Notes under the pieces: model-generated
Seen by the model: only the letters and a program-made list of their open reading frames with translations
What the model was told of the DNA's origin: nothing
The model's database searches: none
Origin: Chitinophaga sp.
Lineage (GTDB): Bacteria; Bacteroidota; Bacteroidia; Chitinophagales; Chitinophagaceae
Direction: 5' to 3'
DNA: 64,000 bases
Assembly (NCBI RefSeq): GCF_017745275.1
Contig: NZ_JAGHZS010000003.1
Location: forward strand, 428,693-492,692
In this document: positions 8,908 through 17,540 of the stretch, one piece after another
Layout of the letters: each line of letters begins with the position of its first letter
How positions within the stretch are numbered: position 1 is the first letter of the stretch
Translations under genes and position numbers: made by a program

Positions 8908-9327
8908 ATCTTTTTCTAAGTGTTTTTATAGCTTTTCTGGTCTTTGACTGCTGGTTTTCAGCAGGAAAATATGCGAATACAACAATTGGAAGATGGCGAC
9001 GTAGTGCCATAATCTCACAAGCCGGACAAATTTACGCATTGAGGAGGGCGAAAGTTATCGGTAACTGTTAATTAGCGTTAAGGCTTTAGATAAGTGGTGA
9101 TATAGGAGGTTGAATGGAGATATTTTAAGATTTATAGATTTTGGATTTGGGAGATTGGCTTATTTGTCCCGAAAAAGGCGACTTTTGTGCTAAAATATGC
9201 AAATCTATAAACCTGCCAGTATCAAAATTATATAAATTCTTTTATTAACAAAGCAATGAATATGTTTACTGTAGTGGGTTTGGCGAGATTGGTCCTATTG
9301 GAGCGCCTTTAAAATTCGGGCTATCTG
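8908..9327. other. divergent intergenic region between efflux operon and acpP
   Basis: No gene was seen. The inverted pair AGATTTATAGATTT (9128-9141) and AAATCTATAAACCT (9201-9214) matches at 13 of 14 positions with a 59-bp loop; it could be a regulatory site or a chance feature of AT-rich DNA. I could not place a convincing promoter for the efflux operon. Confidence 0.35.
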
Positions 9328-9356
9328 TTGGCAATTCAATAAAAATTATATTTTTG
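9328..9356 (+). promoter_or_regulatory. promoter of acpP-fabF-rnc
   Basis: TTG at 9328-9330, an 18-bp spacer and TATTTTTG at 9349-9356 match the Bacteroidota promoter (TTG/TAnnTTTG). Transcription would begin near 9363, about 27 nt before the acpP ATG, so the longer in-frame reading upstream of 9390 is not translated. Confidence 0.7.
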
Positions 9357-9389
9357 CAGTCAAGTTTTAAACCAAAAACACTTAAAATT

Positions 9390-9626
9390 ATGTCAGACAT
9401 TGCATCAAGAGTTAAAAAGATCATCATTGACAAATTGGGCGTTGACGAAGCCGAGGTAACTCCTGAAGCCAGCTTCACCAACGACTTAGGCGCTGACTCT
9501 TTGGATACGGTAGAACTGATTATGGAATTCGAAAAAGAATTCAACATCTCCATTCCTGACGAACAAGCTGAAACTATTACTACTGTTGGCCAGGCAGTTG
9601 CTTACCTGGAAGAACATGTAAAATAA
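9390..9626 (+). CDS. acpP: acyl carrier protein
   Basis: The protein has 78 residues, acidic, with the phosphopantetheine attachment motif [10 protein letters not shown] (Ser37) and the usual helices before and after it. It carries growing acyl chains in type II fatty acid synthesis. The ATG at 9390 is chosen because the family starts there ([10 protein letters not shown]) and because the promoter lies just upstream. It is followed 23 bp later by fabF, its partner enzyme, and then rnc. Confidence 0.97.
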   Translation: MSDIASRVKKIIIDKLGVDEAEVTPEASFTNDLGADSLDTVELIMEFEKEFNISIPDEQAETITTVGQAVAYLEEHVK

Positions 9627-9649
9627 TCCTACTAATCAGAATTGTTTTA

Positions 9650-10903
9650 ATGCAACCAAGACGAGTTGTCGTTACAGGTTTAGGCGCTCTTACACCGCTC
9701 GGCAATTCCGTAGCTGACTTTTGGCACGGATTGACGAACGGTGTATCCGGCGCGGATTTTATCAAGCAATTTGATGCTTCCAAGTTTAAAACTCGTTTTG
9801 CTTGTGAACTGAAAAATTTTGATCCTGCTAACTACCTGGACAAGAAGGAGGCCCGTAAAATGGACCCCTTTACACAAACGGCTGTAATTGCCGCAGATCA
9901 GGCGATACTGGACGCCAATATCAATAAAGACAAGATCAATGCTGATCGGGTTGGTGTGATATGGGGTACCGGTGTTGGTGGTATGATCAATTTCAGTAAC
10001 GAGCTGAAAGAATTCCACACTGGGGATGGTACGCCCCGATTCAGTCCTTTCTTAATTCCAAGGCTTATTCTTGACATCGCGGCAGGGTATATTTCTATCC
10101 GCCATGGTTTCAGGGGGCCGAATTTTTCTGTTGTATCAGCCTGTGCTTCTGCTACCAATGCTATCATTGAAGCGATGTACAGTATCCGTTATGGTAAAAC
10201 CGATATGGTAGTTACCGGCGGATCAGAAAATGTAATTAACGAGCCTTGTGTTGGCGGATTTAACGCTATGAAGGCCCTGTCAGAAAGGAATGATGATCCC
10301 AAAACTGCTTCCAGACCCTTTGACCTTGACCGCGATGGTTTTGTGATGGGAGAAGGAGCTGGCGCTCTTATACTGGAGTCATTAGAACATGCACAGGCAA
10401 GAGGAGCCAGGATATATGCAGAGTTAGCCGGTGGTGGCGCTACCGCAGACGCATATCACATTACCGCTCCCCATCCGGAAGGACTGGGCGCACTAAACGT
10501 AATGCGGAATGCCTTGGCAGACGCCGGAATGCAGGCAAACGAAATCGATTATATCAACGTTCACGGTACTTCCACTCCATTGGGAGATATTGCCGAAGTA
10601 AAAGCCATTCAGGGAGTTTTTGGAGAGCATGCTTATAATATGAACATCAGCTCTACAAAATCCATGACCGGGCACTTACTCGGGGCTGCCGGCGCCGTTG
10701 AATCTATAGCCGTAATTATGTCGATCCTTGATGGCATAGTTCCTCCTACGATCAACCACTTTACTGACGACCCGCAGTTAGACCCGAAGCTGAATTTTAC
10801 TTTTAATATCGCACAAAAGAGAGAAGTACGTGCAGGCTTATCCAATACCTTTGGTTTTGGAGGACATAACGCCTCCGTGATTTTCAAAAAATTCGTTCCT
10901 TGA
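9650..10903 (+). CDS. fabF: 3-oxoacyl-[ACP] synthase II
   Basis: The protein has 417 residues. The condensing-enzyme triad is present: Cys165 in VVSACASATNA, His305 in NVHGTSTPLGD and His342 in STKSMTGHLLGAAG. It elongates acyl-ACP by condensation with malonyl-ACP in the cytoplasm. It lies between acpP and rnc on the same strand, an order common in Bacteroidota. The length is typical of the family. Confidence 0.97.
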   Translation: MQPRRVVVTGLGALTPLGNSVADFWHGLTNGVSGADFIKQFDASKFKTRFACELKNFDPANYLDKKEARKMDPFTQTAVIAADQAILDANINKDKINADRVGVIWGTGVGGMINFSNELKEFHTGDGTPRFSPFLIPRLILDIAAGYISIRHGFRGPNFSVVSACASATNAIIEAMYSIRYGKTDMVVTGGSENVINEPCVGGFNAMKALSERNDDPKTASRPFDLDRDGFVMGEGAGALILESLEHAQARGARIYAELAGGGATADAYHITAPHPEGLGALNVMRNALADAGMQANEIDYINVHGTSTPLGDIAEVKAIQGVFGEHAYNMNISSTKSMTGHLLGAAGAVESIAVIMSILDGIVPPTINHFTDDPQLDPKLNFTFNIAQKREVRAGLSNTFGFGGHNASVIFKKFVP

Positions 10904-10913
10904 TCTTGATTGT

Positions 10914-11633
10914 GTGAATTTACTGCCAGGTTTTTTATATCGACTAGTTTCCAAAAAACGGCACTTATATAAGGAGTTGCACAACCTGCTGGGATTTCCT
11001 CCAGGTAACTTTGCTCTTTATGAAGTGGCCCTGAGCCATCGTTCCAGTAAAGAAAAATTCCTGGAAAGCAACGAAAGGCTGGAATACCTCGGAGACGCCA
11101 TTCTCGGCGCCATCGTGGGGGACTATCTCTTTAAAAAATATCCCTATAAAACAGAAGGATACTTAACAGAGATGCGCTCCAAAATTGTAAACCGGCAGCA
11201 GTTAAATGATATCGCTATCAAGATGGGACTGCGTAAGCTCACCATCTACGATAAGTACAACAGCTTTCTCAAAATCAGCCAGATATTCGGTAATACCCTC
11301 GAAGCTCTTGTTGGCGCCGTTTACCTGGACCGCGGTTATAATAAAACCCAACAGTTCGTTCATAAACGTATCATTATGCCATATATTGATATGGAACTGC
11401 TGGAAACCGTGGAAATGAACCACAAAAACAAATTATACGGCTGGGCCAATAAAAATGGCAAAACATTGGAATTCGAATTACTCGAAGAACAAATGGATAA
11501 CGGCCGGCGCATCTTTACAGTGGGTGCCGTAGTAGATGGAGAACTGATTTGTAGCGGTAAAGCATTCAATAAAAAAGATGCCAGCCAGATCGCTGCTCAG
11601 CAAGCCATTATACAACTCGGGTTAGGCGACTAA
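10914..11633 (+). CDS. rnc: ribonuclease III
   Basis: The protein has 239 residues. The RNase III signature NERLEYLGDAIL is at about 53-64, with a second acidic cluster in NTLEALVGAVYLDRG and a C-terminal double-stranded-RNA-binding domain ending in KDASQIAAQQAIIQLG. It cuts double-stranded RNA, as in rRNA maturation. The start is a GTG at 10914, ten bases after the fabF stop, which suggests translational coupling. It is the last gene before a hairpin terminator. Confidence 0.95.
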   Translation: MNLLPGFLYRLVSKKRHLYKELHNLLGFPPGNFALYEVALSHRSSKEKFLESNERLEYLGDAILGAIVGDYLFKKYPYKTEGYLTEMRSKIVNRQQLNDIAIKMGLRKLTIYDKYNSFLKISQIFGNTLEALVGAVYLDRGYNKTQQFVHKRIIMPYIDMELLETVEMNHKNKLYGWANKNGKTLEFELLEEQMDNGRRIFTVGAVVDGELICSGKAFNKKDASQIAAQQAIIQLGLGD

Positions 11634-11668
11634 AAAAAGCCGTCAGCAATAAGCTTCCGGCTTTCATT
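11632..11668 (+). terminator. terminator after rnc
   Basis: AAAGCCG at 11636-11642 pairs with CGGCTTT at 11658-11664, preceded by an A-run and followed by a short T-rich stretch. It may work from both sides, since the next gene is convergent. Confidence 0.6.
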
Positions 11669-11712
11669 GGCAATGGCGCGCAGCCCCTCACCTGCTTTTA
11701 CATCTCCCCGTA

Positions 11713-12318
11713 TTATTTCCTTACCGGATGCCTTAATATCGTTTTTAATTTCTCCGGCGCAGTTTTACGATAATCAGATAAGTAGATTTCATGATGCCGC
11801 CCATTCATCTTCCAACCCTGTTGTTCCATGAAGTCGTCCATTTTTTTCAGTGATGCTGGTTCTTCACTGAAAGGACCGGTATGCAACATTTGTACACATA
11901 AGCCTTCTTCTATGTGCTTAAAATCTACCATTCTGATGTAAGGCGAATGCTTCTTTTTTTCTGTAGCCAATACCGACTCGGAAAATTGTTGCCGGGTGAT
12001 TTCATCCGGCAGGCGGATAGCTAATTCGTAGTTCCATTCATCCCGTGGAACTTTCAGTGGATCTACATAGTGGCCATCTACCCACCAGAAGCCTTCCAGC
12101 TTGCTGACAGTGAAATCAAGCCCTTTTTGTTTGCTGGCAAATTTAATCCCGTAAGCCACGCCGTATAAAGCAGCAACAGCTTCAGCATAAGCAGCACCAT
12201 CGGGATCACCTTTACCGGTAATTGTCAAAAACAACCCTTTTGAAATGGTCACTAACTCCGGTGCTTTGCCGGCAGTATAGTATGATTTGTACACTTTCGT
12301 TAAATCCAGTTTATCCAT
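11713..12318 (-). CDS. GyrI-like small-molecule-binding domain protein
   Basis: About 201 residues beginning MDKLDLTKVYKSYYTAGKAP, the usual start of stand-alone GyrI-like proteins in this phylum. Supporting features are FLTITGKGDPDG, the WWVDGHYV patch and MLHTGPFSEEPASLKKM near the C-terminus, as in SbmC/GyrI effector-binding folds. Such proteins bind hydrophobic small molecules or act as hydrolases; the ligand is unknown. A longer reading from an ATG at 12393 adds a hydrophobic segment and cannot be excluded. The next gene upstream carries the same kind of domain. Confidence 0.7.
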   Translation of the reverse strand: MDKLDLTKVYKSYYTAGKAPELVTISKGLFLTITGKGDPDGAAYAEAVAALYGVAYGIKFASKQKGLDFTVSKLEGFWWVDGHYVDPLKVPRDEWNYELAIRLPDEITRQQFSESVLATEKKKHSPYIRMVDFKHIEEGLCVQMLHTGPFSEEPASLKKMDDFMEQQGWKMNGRHHEIYLSDYRKTAPEKLKTILRHPVRK

Positions 12319-12426
12319 GTGTTTGAGTGTTAGCTGTATATCAAAAGCAAATGAGATCAGGAGCAACCATCCCAGGTAGATATACGTTTTCATATAATAG
12401 GTTTGGGCATATTGTGAATTAACAAA

Positions 12427-12460
12427 TAATGGGTGCAGGCGCCCGTTCCCGCACCCATTA
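12427..12460 (-). terminator. hairpin after the DJ-1/GyrI fusion gene
   Basis: TAATGGGTGC at 12427-12436 pairs perfectly with GCACCCATTA at 12451-12460, six bases past the stop. The following T-run on the minus strand is weak. Confidence 0.6.
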
Positions 12461-12465
12461 TCAGA

Positions 12466-13497
12466 CTATATAATTCCAATCTGCACGTTGGTAATATTAT
12501 GTTCCGGATGTTCAAAATTGTATTGGAGATACTGTTCGCGGGTGTAGCCATTCATTTGTAAACCCAGCATTTCCATACCTGTAAACAGTTTACCGTAAGT
12601 ATTGGCCAACAGTTCCCAGGAGCCACGGTGCTGCATGCTTACACATTTGAATGGAGGCAGGGTTTCACATTGCCATGGCGCTGTTACCGCTTTTACAGCA
12701 GTTACCGGCAAGCCAATATCGAGGGTGAATACGGTATCTGGTTGTCCATCGAAGCCGTAGTAGTGCCATTGCGCGCCGCCGCATATTTCCAGTCCGGCTG
12801 CTATGGCTTGCTCGTACACTTCTTTAATAGCTGTACGCACTAGTTCCAGCATACCTGCATAGTTGGTTTGATAACGGCGATAGAAGAAGTGAAAAGAGGC
12901 CGATTCACCCAAGTCTGTTCCATCATTGCCAGCATCAAAGAAGCCAAACCAGAATTTAAGTTGCTCATTTTGCAGCAGGTTGAAATGGTTCAGAATGGCT
13001 TTGGTGAAGGGTACCATTGCTGTGCCACTGGCGGTAATAATATGAGGAGCTGCTACGGCGGGGCTGTTTTCATAGAAATCGCCGCCTTTGTAAGCAGGGG
13101 CCAGTTGTTTCAATACTGCTGGATGGTTGCTGGTATGGGGTATGTTATCCAGGAAGCCATGTTGCGCTAATAATGCAGTGGCGCCACAGATAGCAGCAAC
13201 AGTTTTCTCTTTTTCGAGCAACAGGCGAACAAGGGGTAATACTTCCGTATTAGCACCTGCTTCCATAGGAGCGCCTCCCGGCAGGATGAGCAAGTCAATA
13301 TCGGCGGTCATTACCTGTGCCAGGCTGGCCTGTGGCTGTACCAATAGTTTGCCTCCGGATCTAACGGGCTGACCATCCAGGGAGAAAGTAACGATATTAA
13401 CGGCAGTAAAGCTACCAAGGCCGTACATAGCAAGGGCTGGTTCCCAGTCTGAATAGCCATCGAAAAGGAATACATAACAATTGTTCAGCGTCTTCAT
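12466..13497 (-). CDS. DJ-1/PfpI domain fused to a GyrI-like effector-binding domain
   Basis: The protein has 343 residues. Residues 1-185 form a DJ-1/PfpI (class I glutamine amidotransferase-like) domain with an early Glu (DWEPALAMY), the strand LLILPGGAP and the nucleophile-elbow Cys104 in AAICGATALLA. Residues 205-343 resemble a GyrI/AraC-effector-binding fold (AGLEICGGAQWHYYGFDG, CVSMQHRGSWELLANTYGKL, GYTREQYL). The fused architecture suggests a ligand-controlled enzyme or sensor. It lies next to another GyrI-like gene and a WYL regulator, which may form one response module (inference). It starts at an ATG with a near-consensus promoter element (TTGCTTTG) upstream. Confidence 0.75.
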   Translation of the reverse strand: MKTLNNCYVFLFDGYSDWEPALAMYGLGSFTAVNIVTFSLDGQPVRSGGKLLVQPQASLAQVMTADIDLLILPGGAPMEAGANTEVLPLVRLLLEKEKTVAAICGATALLAQHGFLDNIPHTSNHPAVLKQLAPAYKGGDFYENSPAVAAPHIITASGTAMVPFTKAILNHFNLLQNEQLKFWFGFFDAGNDGTDLGESASFHFFYRRYQTNYAGMLELVRTAIKEVYEQAIAAGLEICGGAQWHYYGFDGQPDTVFTLDIGLPVTAVKAVTAPWQCETLPPFKCVSMQHRGSWELLANTYGKLFTGMEMLGLQMNGYTREQYLQYNFEHPEHNITNVQIGII

Positions 13498-13571
13498 ATT
13501 GTGTTGTTTTTAATCACAATACAAAGCAACGAGGGGGCAGTGACAACCTTATGTCAGCAGTAATCAGAAAA

Positions 13572-14534
13572 TTATAAATAATGTTCTTTGAGGTCCGTTA
13601 CCAGTTCCTGCATCCGTAGTTTAAGTTCCAGGGGTTCAAGGATTTCCACACTCTTACCAAACATGATGAGCCAACGGGCAAAGTATCCCAGGTAAGACTG
13701 CAGGAAGGTCAGCTCTGTTTTGTCGCCGTTTACCTTTTCTTCCATGAGGCCGTAGTAATATTTCTGATCGCGGATATATCGCATCACATCGTTATCTACT
13801 TTGATTTTGATCAGGAAGGTATCTTCTTTATTCTGTTGCCGCTGTTGTTCCAGGTAGTCCTGTAAAGAGGGGTGTTTACTTTTCTGAAAATGGGCAGATA
13901 GTACACTTAATTTACGGATCCGGTCCAGGCGGAAGTCGCGATACCCCTGCCTGAGGCGACAAAAGGCGATCAGGTGCCAGTTATTGCTAAGGTGGAAGAC
14001 GCCGATTGGTTCCACTTCCCTTTTGGTACCGTTGCTGTCCTGCAGGGCCAAATATTCCATGCTGACCACCTGGCTCATGCCGAGTGCCTGTTGAATATCA
14101 GAAAGAAAGCGGTTAGGGAACTGGCTTACCTCGGTATTTTGGGGCTGAAACCGGAATACAGCGATGTTTTCTTCCAGGGACTCCAGGTAGTCTTTTTCTG
14201 CTCCCCGGAGTACCGACCGGATCTTTTCCATGGCCAGGCTAAATTGCTTCTTGTTGCTGTGGTCGCTGAAATGCTCCATCAGTTTCTCCCCGGTTAGCAG
14301 GGCGGCAGCCTCTTCTTTAGAGAACATGACCGGTGGCAGGTGGTAGCCTTCCACGATATAATAGCCGGTTCCAGCTTCTGCTCCAATAGGTACACCGGCC
14401 TCCTGTAAGGCTTTTACATCCCGGTATACGGTTCTCAGGCTAATATTAAAACGGTCGGCGATTTCCGCCGCCTTTACAATTTTTTTACCCTGTAATTGAA
14501 TGAGAATGGCTGTTAGGCGGTCTATGCGATTCAT
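13572..14534 (-). CDS. WYL-domain transcriptional regulator (YafY type)
   Basis: The protein has 320 residues. An N-terminal HTH_11 helix-turn-helix (IVKAAEIADRFNISLRTVYR) is followed by a linker and a WYL domain containing GVFHLSNNWHLIAFCRLRQG and RDFRLDRIRKL. WYL domains bind nucleotides or nucleic acids and control the attached DNA-binding domain. It is transcribed toward the DJ-1/GyrI gene 74 bp downstream, so it may regulate that gene and the GyrI gene. Confidence in the family is high; the target is inferred. Confidence 0.88.
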   Translation of the reverse strand: MNRIDRLTAILIQLQGKKIVKAAEIADRFNISLRTVYRDVKALQEAGVPIGAEAGTGYYIVEGYHLPPVMFSKEEAAALLTGEKLMEHFSDHSNKKQFSLAMEKIRSVLRGAEKDYLESLEENIAVFRFQPQNTEVSQFPNRFLSDIQQALGMSQVVSMEYLALQDSNGTKREVEPIGVFHLSNNWHLIAFCRLRQGYRDFRLDRIRKLSVLSAHFQKSKHPSLQDYLEQQRQQNKEDTFLIKIKVDNDVMRYIRDQKYYYGLMEEKVNGDKTELTFLQSYLGYFARWLIMFGKSVEILEPLELKLRMQELVTDLKEHYL

Positions 14535-14644
14535 GAAGGCAGTAATTCAGGGTACGAATTTCGGGGTCCCAAAATTATTTTTAGAAATTTTTTTTAATCG
14601 ATTAAACTTTCTTGAACGTACAGCGTCTTAAATACATAACAATC

Positions 14645-14772
14645 TTCTGATAACAGAAAAGGATAGTGAAAAAGACAACGACGACTATCAGAAGATCATC
14701 AACACAATGCTACAGTACAGAATATAGGTTAAATGGTAAGTCCCTGCAATTTCTTGCGGGGACCTGTTTTTT
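14645..14772 (+). ncRNA. candidate small RNA ending in an intrinsic terminator
   Basis: A plus-strand terminator at 14740-14772 (GTCCCTGCAA pairing with TTGCGGGGAC, then CTGTTTTTT) has no gene upstream of it on that strand. About 40 bases before it is a second hairpin, CTTCTGATA pairing with TATCAGAAG. Only tiny reading frames lie inside. I found no clear TAnnTTTG promoter. It could instead be a stray terminator or part of the repeat element that follows. Confidence 0.4.
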
Positions 14773-14800
14773 ATAGCAGAAAGCATAAAGCAGAAAGCAA

Positions 14801-14878
14801 AAAGCAAAAAGCTATTGAAGCGGATGACCAGAGCGGGTCTTTCCGCTTTTTTTATCCGCTTCAATAGCTTTTTGCTTT
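14801..14878. repeat. long intergenic inverted repeat, family A copy 2
   Basis: The arms at 14801-14825 and 14854-14878 are perfectly complementary over 25 bp (left arm begins AAAGCAAAAAGCTATTGAAG). The loop holds GACCAGAGCGG and a smaller hairpin, AGCGG with CCGCT. The core matches copies at 3137 and 55855. It lies between cydB and the candidate small RNA. Confidence 0.85.
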
Positions 14879-14894
14879 CTGCTTTCCGCTCCCC

Positions 14895-15929
14895 CTAATA
14901 ACTCATTTCGTTTAATTTCACTTTACCCCTGAATGTCCAGAACAGGAATACCGTATATCCAATGACCATAGGGGTGCCAATAGCCGCAATCAACAGCATA
15001 ATTTTTAATGACTTCACAGACGAAGCCGCTGCATAAATGCTGATGCTATAGGTTGGGTCTGTAGTAGAGATGACAATGTTGGGATATAATCCAACTGCAA
15101 ACAGGATCAGTAAACAGGCTGTAATAATGCTGGAATAAAGAAAAGCGGTGTAGTATTTACGGGCATCTATATTCCTTTTGATGTTCAGGAGAATGAGTAC
15201 CGCCAGCATAGGCAGTACAAATAACTCCGGATGTGTTTTAAACTGGTGCGTCATATGTGGTACATAAATCAGCGTAGCCATTGACGTTAGTATAAAGCAC
15301 AGGATGAAGAATTTACTGCAGTTGTTTACAATGACTGTCAGCCTTGTATACAGCCGGTTTTCCGTTTTCATCACCAGGTAAATAGCCCCATGCAACATGA
15401 ACAGTGATAAAGTGGTAAATGCAATCAGGATGGCGTAAGGGTTAAAGAAGGTAAGCAGGTTGCCGGTAAACTCGTGCTCTTTATTAATAGGAAGTCCATG
15501 TATCAGGTTACCTAATACCAATCCCAGCAACAGCGTAATACCAGTGCTGGATACGGTGTAACTGATATCCCACATTTTTCTCCACCAAAGCCAGGGTTCC
15601 TTACTCCTGAATTCTATGGAAATAGCCCGGAAAATCAGTGCTACCAGGAATAACATGAAAGGGATATAAAAGGTAGATAATACCACACCATATACCAGCG
15701 GGAAGCCTGCAAACAGCGCCCCTCCTGCAATTACCAGCCATACTTCATTTCCATCCCATACAGGTCCAATAGCATTCAGCACCAGGCGCCGGCTTTCTTC
15801 TTTCTTAAAAAATAAATGCAGGGCACCTGCTCCCAGGTCAAAACCATCAAGTACGCCATATCCTGTGATCAATCCTCCAATCACTAAAAACCACCAGGTA
15901 GGCAAATCCAGTCCAAGTATTGTTTCCAT
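14895..15929 (-). CDS. cydB: cytochrome bd ubiquinol oxidase subunit II
   Basis: The protein has 344 residues with eight or nine hydrophobic segments. The N-terminus WWFLVIGGLITGYGVLDGFD and the patch PVWDGNEVWLVIAGGALFAGF are typical of CydB. It pairs with CydA to reduce oxygen to water at the cytoplasmic membrane, giving high-affinity or stress-tolerant respiration. The gene begins 6 bp after the cydA stop, so the two form an operon. No small CydX-like gene was seen after it. Confidence 0.95.
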   Translation of the reverse strand: METILGLDLPTWWFLVIGGLITGYGVLDGFDLGAGALHLFFKKEESRRLVLNAIGPVWDGNEVWLVIAGGALFAGFPLVYGVVLSTFYIPFMLFLVALIFRAISIEFRSKEPWLWWRKMWDISYTVSSTGITLLLGLVLGNLIHGLPINKEHEFTGNLLTFFNPYAILIAFTTLSLFMLHGAIYLVMKTENRLYTRLTVIVNNCSKFFILCFILTSMATLIYVPHMTHQFKTHPELFVLPMLAVLILLNIKRNIDARKYYTAFLYSSIITACLLILFAVGLYPNIVISTTDPTYSISIYAAASSVKSLKIMLLIAAIGTPMVIGYTVFLFWTFRGKVKLNEMSY

Positions 15930-15935
15930 ATATCG

Positions 15936-17324
15936 CTATGATTTAGGATGGTAAGTAAGGTTGTCGTGATAGTATCCGTCATATTCCGTTTCCGCGTGCT
16001 CTGAAATGTCAGGCCCATGCTGTATTTTCCGGGTCAGCAGGTACATGAACAGCGTGAATAATAAGAGATATACCAGCGTAAATAATATCAGGGAGAACAT
16101 CACCTGGTCGCCCGTCACTTTTCGCGATAATGCATCTGAAGTACGCAGCAGCTTATACACTACCCAGGGTTGCCGCCCTACCTCTGCGGCGTACCAGCCC
16201 ACCTGGTTAGCGATTTGAGGCAACACCACCGCCCAGGCGAAGATGATCATCAGCCAGCGTTGGTGAAACAATTTCTTTCTCCATAAAAGAAATACGGCTA
16301 ATAAGGTCAACCCAATCAATATCATGCCAATGGAGATCATGATATGATACATCTGGAAAACAAAGTTGACGGCGCCGGGCCTGTCTTCTTTAGGTGTAGC
16401 CCGTAAGCCTTCTACAGGGGCTGAAAAGCTACCATGTGCCAGGAAAGAAAGTCCACCGGGAATTTTTATCCCTGTTGTCTTTTCATTTTTATTATCAACC
16501 CATCCAACCAGGTACATGGGTGCCACTGCGGAGCTGTCGTAGTGGCCTTCCATAGCCGCTAATTTAGCCGGCTGGTATTTGCTGACATAATGTGCAGAGC
16601 GGTGTCCGGTAAAGAGTTGCATTAAAGCGGCGATTACAGCCACACTCAGGCCTACTTTAAACATGGCCTGCGCATGCTTTACAAAGCGTTGTTTTAATAT
16701 GTACCAGGCACCTACACTCATCACCAGGAAGGAGCCGGCGAGAAAGGAACCTATAATAACATGAGAGAAGCGATCAACAGAAGAGGGGTTTAACACCATT
16801 TCCCAGAAATCAGTTACTACCGCACGGGCATGTAAATCATGGCCCTCAATGCGGAACCCTGCCGGTGTTTGCTGCCAGGAGTTGGCAATAACAATCCATA
16901 GGGCAGAAAAAATGGAGCCCAATGCCACCATACAGGTAGAAAAAAAGTGAACGCCTTTGTTCACACGGTTCCAGCCAAATAGTAATACCCCAAGAAATGC
17001 AGACTCCATGGCAAAAGCGAAGATCCCTTCCGCCGCCAGGGCGCTGCCGAAAATATCTCCTACATAATGAGAATAGGTAGCCCAGTTGGTGCCAAACTCA
17101 AACTCCATAACAATACCCGTGGCTACACCAATCCCGAAGATTAATGCAAATATTTTGATCCAATACCTCGTGATATCCTTATATAGCGCGAGACCTGTTC
17201 TGAGGTACAGCCCTTCCATAATAACGAGACAGAGTCCAAGCCCTATACTCAGCGGAGGATAGATATAGTGAAAGGCAATGGTGAAGGCGAACTGTATCCT
17301 GGATAGAATTTCTACGGATGGCAT
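15936..17324 (-). CDS. cydA: cytochrome bd ubiquinol oxidase subunit I
   Basis: The protein has 462 residues. His19 (heme b595/d ligand position), Glu99 and Glu107 (in AAEGIFAFAMES), His188 (in RFSHVIIGSFLAG) and the GRQPW motif are all present at the expected places. It oxidises quinol and, with CydB, reduces oxygen. At 462 residues the quinol-binding loop looks short compared with the E. coli protein. It is the first gene of cydAB, with a TACCTTTG promoter element just upstream. Confidence 0.96.
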   Translation of the reverse strand: MPSVEILSRIQFAFTIAFHYIYPPLSIGLGLCLVIMEGLYLRTGLALYKDITRYWIKIFALIFGIGVATGIVMEFEFGTNWATYSHYVGDIFGSALAAEGIFAFAMESAFLGVLLFGWNRVNKGVHFFSTCMVALGSIFSALWIVIANSWQQTPAGFRIEGHDLHARAVVTDFWEMVLNPSSVDRFSHVIIGSFLAGSFLVMSVGAWYILKQRFVKHAQAMFKVGLSVAVIAALMQLFTGHRSAHYVSKYQPAKLAAMEGHYDSSAVAPMYLVGWVDNKNEKTTGIKIPGGLSFLAHGSFSAPVEGLRATPKEDRPGAVNFVFQMYHIMISIGMILIGLTLLAVFLLWRKKLFHQRWLMIIFAWAVVLPQIANQVGWYAAEVGRQPWVVYKLLRTSDALSRKVTGDQVMFSLILFTLVYLLLFTLFMYLLTRKIQHGPDISEHAETEYDGYYHDNLTYHPKS

Positions 17325-17342
17325 AATCTAAAATTATTGATA

Positions 17343-17350
17343 CAAAGGTA
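17343..17350 (-). promoter_or_regulatory. -7 promoter element of cydAB
   Basis: TACCTTTG on the minus strand lies about 19 bp before the cydA ATG and predicts a short leader. A clear TTTG at -33 is not visible. Confidence 0.55.
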
Positions 17351-17499
17351 GCTGGTGAAGATATCCGCGAACCTGATGTTTGTCATGTATTAATAAAAAT
17401 ATAATGTTATCATCACCCAAACAAGGAAATTAACCTGTTTTATCCCTTTGTTTTCACTATCTTGAAACAATAATTTTAGTGTAATGGTTTACTTGATAT

Positions 17500-17525
17500 A
17501 ACGTCCTGCCGTAGCGCAGGACGTT
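17500..17525 (-). terminator. hairpin after the MDR oxidoreductase gene
   Basis: AACGTCCTGC at 17500-17509 pairs perfectly with GCAGGACGTT at 17516-17525 around a 6-nt loop. The T-run is weak, so it may rather be an mRNA-end hairpin. Confidence 0.55.
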
Positions 17526-17540
17526 TATATGTATAGTTGT

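Noticed and set aside
9128..9214. Inverted repeat as operator of the efflux operon
   Set aside because: The 59-bp loop and AT-rich arms make it too weak to call; it is only noted in the intergenic entry.
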